From contig NZ_JAHZTC010000016.1 of assembly GCF_019599265.1 (NCBI RefSeq), positions 1 to 64,000 of the forward strand: 64,000 bases of DNA, given 5' to 3'. The notes below the pieces were generated by a model that saw nothing but the letters and a program-made list of their open reading frames with translations, was not told the DNA's origin and made no database searches. The translations under genes were made by a program, and so were the position numbers. Origin of the DNA: Pontibacter sp. HSC-14F20 (GTDB lineage Bacteria > Bacteroidota > Bacteroidia > Cytophagales > Hymenobacteraceae). Each line of letters opens with the position of its first letter. Position 1 is the first letter of the stretch. Positions 59,259 to 64,000 of the stretch are shown here, piece after piece.

Positions 59259-61697
59259 ATGTCGTTAGATGATAGCGACGATCTGATTCCGGTAATCACC
59301 ACAGACCCTGACGAAGAAATGCTGCCGGAAGACATGCCGGACGAACTGCCTTTACTGGCGGTGCGCAACACAGTATTGTTTCCGGGGGTGGTATTGCCTA
59401 TTACTGTTAGCCGCAAAAAATCAGTGCGCCTCGTTCGCAAAGCCCATAAAGGCGACAAAATCATTGGCGTGGTGGCGCAGCGCAACACCAACAGCGACGA
59501 TCCATCTGCTGAAGACCTGTATGAGATCGGCACGATGGCCAAAATCCTGAAAATGTTGGTACTGCCCGATGGCAATACGACCATTATCATTCAGGGTCAA
59601 AGCCGTTTCAAAATAGAGGAGGTTACGCAGGAAGACCCCTACTTGTCGGCCAAGGTAAGTTACTGCAAAGACACTTTCCCGAACAAGAAAAGCAAAGAAG
59701 TAAAGGCGCTGGTACACTCGCTGAAAGACGCGGCTGCCAAGATGCTTAAGCTAAACCCTGAGATTCCGCAGGAGGCGCAGGTCGCCCTTGATAATATTGA
59801 CAGCCCGAGTTTCCTGACACACTTCCTTTCGAGCAACCTGAACGTGGATGTGGCACAGAAGCAGATACTGCTGGAAGTAAACGACGGTGTGGAGCGCGGC
59901 ACGCAACTCCTCGAGATCATGCTGCGCGAGATCCAGTTGCTGGAGCTCAAGCAGGAAATTCATACCAAGGTACATACTGACATCGACCAGCAGCAGCGCG
60001 ACTACTTTTTGCGCCAGCAGATCAAGGTGCTGCAGGACGAACTGGGGCAGGAGGGGCCCGATCAGGAAATCGAACGCTTCCGGGAACGTTCTATGAAAAA
60101 GAAGTGGCCGGAGCAGGTTGCCAAGCATTTTAACAAAGAGATCGAGCGACTGGCCCGCCTCAATCCGCAGGCAGCTGAGTACCCGGTGGCGGTCAACTAC
60201 CTGGAGTTTCTACTGGATCTGCCCTGGAACGAAACTACCAAGGATAACTTTAACCTGAAGCGCACTAAAAAAATACTCGACGCCGACCATTACGGTTTGG
60301 AGAAGGTAAAGGAGCGCATTATTGAGTACCTGGCTGTGCTCAAGCTGAAAAAGGACATGAAAGCGCCGATTCTGTGCCTCTATGGCCCTCCGGGTGTAGG
60401 TAAAACCTCACTGGGGCGATCTATTGCTACGGCTTTAGGCCGTAAATATGTCAGAATGTCACTGGGTGGCGTGCGCGATGAAGCAGAAATTCGTGGTCAC
60501 CGCCGTACCTATGTGGGCGCCATGCCGGGCAAGATCATTAGCCAGATCAAAAAAGTAGGATCATCTAACCCGGTTATTATCCTCGACGAGATAGACAAAC
60601 TGGCCTCTGACTTTCGTGGCGACCCGTCTTCGGCTTTACTGGAAGTGCTGGACCCAGAGCAGAACCATACCTTCATGGACAATTATCTGGACGTGGAGTA
60701 CGACCTCTCGAAAGTGCTTTTTATTGCTACAGCGAACTCACTCGATACTATACAGCCTGCCCTGCGCGACCGTATGGAGATTATTGAACTGACCGGCTAT
60801 ACCTTAGAAGAGAAGACTGAGATCGCAAAGCGCCACCTTGTGCCAAAGCAGGTAAGTGAGCATGGCCTGGAGGAGGAAGATGTGAAAATGTCGAAAGCCA
60901 CTATCCAGAAAGTAATTGACGATTATACCCGTGAGTCAGGTGTGCGCAGTCTGGAACGCAAGATCGGGCAGGTTGTGCGCAACACGGCCAAGCAAAAGGC
61001 GATGGAGGAGAAGTATACCCCAGCCATTAAACCGGAAGACGTGGTGAGGATTCTGGGGCCGGAAACTTTTGATAAAGAAATTTACCAGGATATTGACACG
61101 GCTGGTGTGGTAACAGGCCTGGCCTGGACCTCAGTAGGCGGCGATATTCTGTTTATTGAGTCTATCCTGAGCAAAGGCAAAGGCAAGCTGACGCTTTCCG
61201 GCCAGTTGGGCGATGTGATGAAAGAATCAGCCATGACCGCGATCTCATACCTGAAAGCCCATGCCGAGCTGCTGGAAATTGACTACCGTTTGTTTGACCA
61301 GTACGACCTGCACATTCACTTTCCGGAAGGCGCTGTGCCAAAAGACGGTCCGTCGGCAGGTATAGCCATCTTCACTTCCATTGCCTCGGTATTCACGCAA
61401 CGTAAAGTAAAGTCGCGCCTGGCCATGACGGGCGAGATTACGCTGCGTGGCAAGGTGCTGCCGGTAGGAGGTATAAAAGAGAAAATTCTGGCTGCCAAGC
61501 GGGCAGGTATAACCGATGTAATTCTGTGCCAGAAGAACCGCAAAGACATCACAGAAATACCAGAGCAGTACATCAAGGGTTTGCATATTCATTACGTAGA
61601 TAGAGTGGATGATGTGGTACAGATTGCTTTGCTAAAGCAGAAGGTAAAGCACCCGCTGAAATTGGTGGTGACGGAAAATGGGAAGGGTGATGAGTAA
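59259..61697 (+). CDS. lon: ATP-dependent protease Lon
   Basis: The protein has 812 residues from the ATG at 59259 ([14 protein letters not shown]). Earlier in-frame ATGs at 59211 and 59124 would add a non-conserved leader. N-domain: [22 protein letters not shown]+: [15 protein letters not shown] (Walker A), [10 protein letters not shown] (Walker B). Protease: DGPSAGIAI with Ser699 and the Lys in GGIKEK. Lon degrades misfolded and regulatory proteins. hslU follows after 55 bases, giving a stress-protease pair. A possible sigma-54-like element and repeated TTGGCAC words lie upstream in a 274-base gap without a gene. Confidence 0.96.
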   Translation: MSLDDSDDLIPVITTDPDEEMLPEDMPDELPLLAVRNTVLFPGVVLPITVSRKKSVRLVRKAHKGDKIIGVVAQRNTNSDDPSAEDLYEIGTMAKILKMLVLPDGNTTIIIQGQSRFKIEEVTQEDPYLSAKVSYCKDTFPNKKSKEVKALVHSLKDAAAKMLKLNPEIPQEAQVALDNIDSPSFLTHFLSSNLNVDVAQKQILLEVNDGVERGTQLLEIMLREIQLLELKQEIHTKVHTDIDQQQRDYFLRQQIKVLQDELGQEGPDQEIERFRERSMKKKWPEQVAKHFNKEIERLARLNPQAAEYPVAVNYLEFLLDLPWNETTKDNFNLKRTKKILDADHYGLEKVKERIIEYLAVLKLKKDMKAPILCLYGPPGVGKTSLGRSIATALGRKYVRMSLGGVRDEAEIRGHRRTYVGAMPGKIISQIKKVGSSNPVIILDEIDKLASDFRGDPSSALLEVLDPEQNHTFMDNYLDVEYDLSKVLFIATANSLDTIQPALRDRMEIIELTGYTLEEKTEIAKRHLVPKQVSEHGLEEEDVKMSKATIQKVIDDYTRESGVRSLERKIGQVVRNTAKQKAMEEKYTPAIKPEDVVRILGPETFDKEIYQDIDTAGVVTGLAWTSVGGDILFIESILSKGKGKLTLSGQLGDVMKESAMTAISYLKAHAELLEIDYRLFDQYDLHIHFPEGAVPKDGPSAGIAIFTSIASVFTQRKVKSRLAMTGEITLRGKVLPVGGIKEKILAAKRAGITDVILCQKNRKDITEIPEQYIKGLHIHYVDRVDDVVQIALLKQKVKHPLKLVVTENGKGDE

Positions 61698-61752
61698 CGG
61701 TTGCTGATTAACTTTAGTTAGTAACCGGATTTTCAATTTTTAAAAAGAGAAA

Positions 61753-63150
61753 ATGTTAGAATCAATAGAGCATTTAACACCAGCCCAGATTGTAGAGGAG
61801 CTGGATAAATATATTATCGGGCAGAAAGATGCCAAACGCAACGTAGCCATCGCGCTCCGCAACCGCTGGCGCCGCATGAATGCCGACGAAAGCATTCGCC
61901 GCGAGATCGTGCCCAACAATATCCTGATGATTGGCGCCACCGGTGTGGGTAAAACAGAAATTGCCCGCCGTCTGGCCAAGATCGCCGACGCACCTTTCAC
62001 CAAAGTGGAAGCCTCCAAGTTTACAGAAGTAGGCTACGTGGGACGCGATGTGGAAAGCATGGTGCGCGACCTGGTAGAGCAATCGGTGAACATGGTGAAA
62101 ACCAGGAAAAAGGAAGAAGTGAAGCAGAAAGCCGCCGAGGTGGTGGAAGACATCATTCTTGATGCACTTATACCTCCGATTCAGGGTGGTCGCGCGACAC
62201 CAAGTTTCTCAAGTACTTCCGAGCCAAACGGTATGCCCGATAACGATTACGAACTGAACGAGCGCACCCGCGAGAAATTCAGAGAGAAGATCCGCAATGG
62301 TGAGCTCGAGGACCGCAAAATTGAAATCAGGGTACAGCAGAGCGCCATGCCAGGTATGGGCGTGATGGGGCCAGGTATGGACGAGGCTTCAATGATGAAC
62401 ATCCAGGAGATGATCAGCGGCATGATGCCCAAGAAGACCAAAAAGCGCAAAGTAACTATTGCCGAAGCCCGCAAGATTTTGCTGGAAGAAGAAGCCGCCA
62501 AACTGATCGATATGGATGAGGTGAAGGAAGAGGCGATCTTCAAGGCAGAGAACTCTGGCGTTATCTTCATTGACGAGATTGACAAAGTAGCCAGCGCAAG
62601 CAGCAAAGGTGGCGGTGGACCTGACGTGAGCCGCGAAGGTGTGCAGCGCGACTTGTTGCCGATTGTGGAAGGCTCTACGGTGAACACCAAGTATGGCGTC
62701 ATCAACACCGACCATATTTTGTTCATCGCCGCCGGTGCATTCCACGTGGCCAAACCATCGGATCTTATACCTGAGTTGCAAGGCCGTTTCCCGATTCGTG
62801 TGGAGCTGCAGAGCCTGACCAAAGATGACTTCTACCAGATCCTGAAGTTCCCGAAAAATGCCTTAACAAAACAATACGAAGCGCTGCTGAGAGCAGAGAA
62901 CGTAGAGTTGAGCTTTGCCGACGAAGCGCTGGATGAAATCGCTTCCATCGCATTTGAAGTAAACTCAGAAGTAGAGAACATCGGTGCCCGTCGTCTGCAC
63001 ACGGTGATGAGCCGCCTGCTCAACGACATCCTCTTCGACGTGCCGGACAAAATCGGCGCTAACGCCCACATCGTCGTAAACCGCGAGATGGTGCTCGAAA
63101 GGCTGTCTGACATGGTGAAGAACCGGGATCTGAGCCAGTATATTCTTTAA
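61753..63150 (+). CDS. hslU: ATPase subunit of the HslUV protease
   Basis: The protein has 465 residues. N-terminus: YIIGQKDAKRNVAIALRNRWRR. Walker A GATGVGKTEIARRL (61-74), the I-domain with an acidic insertion near 130-230, Walker B GVIFIDEIDKVA and the sensor-2 region GARRLHTVMSRLL. The C-terminus YIL is the HslV-docking tail. The peptidase partner hslV is not in the window. HslUV degrades damaged proteins in heat shock. A terminator-like hairpin follows. Confidence 0.96.
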   Translation: MLESIEHLTPAQIVEELDKYIIGQKDAKRNVAIALRNRWRRMNADESIRREIVPNNILMIGATGVGKTEIARRLAKIADAPFTKVEASKFTEVGYVGRDVESMVRDLVEQSVNMVKTRKKEEVKQKAAEVVEDIILDALIPPIQGGRATPSFSSTSEPNGMPDNDYELNERTREKFREKIRNGELEDRKIEIRVQQSAMPGMGVMGPGMDEASMMNIQEMISGMMPKKTKKRKVTIAEARKILLEEEAAKLIDMDEVKEEAIFKAENSGVIFIDEIDKVASASSKGGGGPDVSREGVQRDLLPIVEGSTVNTKYGVINTDHILFIAAGAFHVAKPSDLIPELQGRFPIRVELQSLTKDDFYQILKFPKNALTKQYEALLRAENVELSFADEALDEIASIAFEVNSEVENIGARRLHTVMSRLLNDILFDVPDKIGANAHIVVNREMVLERLSDMVKNRDLSQYIL

Positions 63151-63172
63151 AGTTCAGGAGTTGGGATGGTAG

Positions 63173-63192
63173 GGGCAGGTCGCGACCTGTCC
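63173..63192. repeat. Palindrome with a CAGGTCGCGACCTG core
   Basis: The 14-base core (63176-63189) is a perfect palindrome, extended by partly matching G/C flanks to 20 bases. From memory GGGGCAGGTCGCGACCTG-type palindromes are dispersed repeats in several bacterial genomes. It lies 23 bases past hslU and has no T run. Confidence 0.5.
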
Positions 63193-63277
63193 GAATCTTG
63201 ACCGGTCCTTGCAGTAAAGGCGTAAGCACTAAACCCGTGGCTGATATATAAATGCGGGTCTGTGACTTGTGCAAAGA

Positions 63278-63317
63278 AAGGCTGGTGTTTCTGTGAAGGC
63301 AGAAGCACCAGCTTTTT
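63278..63317 (+). terminator. Terminator after hslU
   Basis: GCTGGTG (63281-63287) pairs with CACCAGC (63306-63312) with a second short stem (TTCTG/CAGAA) inside, then TTTTT. Confidence 0.65.
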
Positions 63318-63411
63318 GGGTTGTGAAAACCTCTGTCAACAGGTATAGGTATAACCAAATCTTGAATCCCATTCGTACTTTAAGAGAAGAACTCATAACT
63401 CCAAAACTTTC

Positions 63412-64000
63412 ATGAACTACTACTTCATCACCGGAACGAGCAAAGGTATAGGCAAAGCCATTGCGGAGGAATTGCTTCAGGACGAGAACAACGTTGTGAT
63501 TGGCGTGTGTCGTAACAGCACCATACAGCACAAAAACTACCGCCACCAACCCCTCGATTTTTCGGATATACCTGCCGTGGAGCATAACCTGCACAAGGTG
63601 TTTATTCCTTACAGTGACGCCGAAAAGCTTGTGCTGATTAACAATGCCGGCGTGTTGGGCGATATTGGTTATGTAGGAGAAGGTATGCCGAATGAACGTT
63701 TTGAGTTTGTGTTTGACGTGAACGTGATTGTGCCCGCCATGCTGATGAACAGTTTTCTGCATGTATACCAGCCGTTGCAAGTGCCCAAAGTGATTGTGAA
63801 CGTTAGCTCAGGAGCAGGGAAATACCCGATAGATGGTTGGGCCAGTTACTGTGCTTCCAAGGCAGCGATTGATATGATGTCGCAAACGGTACAGCAGGAG
63901 CAGACCGTGCGCGGCTCCGGAGTTAAGGTATTCTCCTTGTCGCCGGGTGTGGTGGATACCGCTATGCAGGAGCACATTCGGGAAAGTGATGTGGAGAAGT
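63412..64000 (+). CDS. Short-chain dehydrogenase/reductase (cut by window end)
   Basis: The frame from the ATG at 63412 stays open for 196 codons to the window end. Classical SDR motifs: YFITGTSKGIGKAIAEEL (cofactor loop), LINNAGVLGD, IVNVSSGAGK (catalytic Ser) and YCASKAA (Tyr and Lys), then SPGVVDTAM. An NAD(P)-dependent oxidoreductase near the benzil/sepiapterin reductase group by its short N-terminus. Substrate unknown. An AGGTATAG octamer lies at the cofactor loop codons. Confidence 0.85.
   Translation, partial: MNYYFITGTSKGIGKAIAEELLQDENNVVIGVCRNSTIQHKNYRHQPLDFSDIPAVEHNLHKVFIPYSDAEKLVLINNAGVLGDIGYVGEGMPNERFEFVFDVNVIVPAMLMNSFLHVYQPLQVPKVIVNVSSGAGKYPIDGWASYCASKAAIDMMSQTVQQEQTVRGSGVKVFSLSPGVVDTAMQEHIRESDVEK

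Noticed and set aside
1-64000. CRISPR arrays, tRNA and rRNA genes
   Set aside because: No regularly spaced repeats with unique spacers, no cloverleaf with a TTCGA-type arm, and no rRNA-like stretch were seen on either strand.

Overview
The window looks like chromosomal DNA of a Bacteroidota bacterium of the Cytophagales, most like the Hymenobacteraceae (Pontibacter, Rufibacter or Hymenobacter type). The genus is inference. The support is protein-level: a Bacteroidetes-type LptD, an S16 with a long Ala/Glu tail, a T9SS type A sorting domain, a PorE-like TPR/beta-propeller/OmpA protein, a DivIVA-domain protein with a proline-rich tail, a GH3-family enzyme and a two-subunit methylmalonyl-CoA mutase. 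Promoters of the TTTG-N19-21-TAnnTTTG type and the general lack of Shine-Dalgarno sequences agree. I see no rRNA, tRNA or CRISPR array. Most of the window is core chromosome with a few insertion sequences and decayed genes.

Layout. 0-5 kb is accessory: the end of an IS1182-type transposase, a four-helix-bundle gene killed by one nonsense codon and framed by low-complexity inverted repeats, a UbiA/methyltransferase/membrane-protein cluster, a YciI protein and a frameshifted exported-protein gene. 5-10 kb holds PBP1A, a TIGR01777 epimerase and the queD-folE pair. 10-17 kb has two IS remnants (an internally deleted IS4-family copy and a frameshifted IS110 with a structured leader) around a pyrophosphatase-like lipoprotein and the rpsP-rimM-trmD operon plus rplS. 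16.6-24 kb has a desaturase, an RluA synthase, panB and divergent envelope genes (lptD; amidase-MlaD). 24-29 kb has a biotin-dependent carboxylase beta subunit, a SirB1-like protein and an intact copy of the IS4-family element. 29-32 kb has a PPTase and an overlapping WD40-divIVA-folB run. 32-43 kb has the methylmalonyl-CoA mutase genes (mutA, scpA, meaB) interspersed with a trehalase and low-complexity lipoproteins. 43-50 kb has an M20 hydrolase, a T9SS cargo protein, a 5'-nucleotidase split over two genes, and dnaA. 50-64 kb has OsmC, GH3-dxr-rseP-LysM, a PorE-like protein, lon, hslU and a truncated SDR gene.

How the genes work together. Envelope functions dominate: PBP1A and amidase (peptidoglycan), LptD (LPS export), MlaD (lipid traffic), RseP (site-2 protease) and PorE-like/T9SS cargo. 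scpA, mutA and meaB form the propionate-to-succinate route. folE, queD and folB serve pterin, folate and queuosine synthesis. lon and hslU are adjacent stress proteases.

The most striking signal is not a gene. The octamer AGGTATAG (complement CTATACCT) occurs about 75 times by my hand count on both strands, inside and between genes, where about two are expected. It clusters just after stop codons, forms inverted pairs and sits in terminator loops. I saw none in the roughly 3.9 kb of insertion sequences. This resembles a DNA-uptake or other genome-wide signature word. A second pattern is five intergenic low-complexity inverted-repeat loci, one of which encloses the four-helix-bundle gene.
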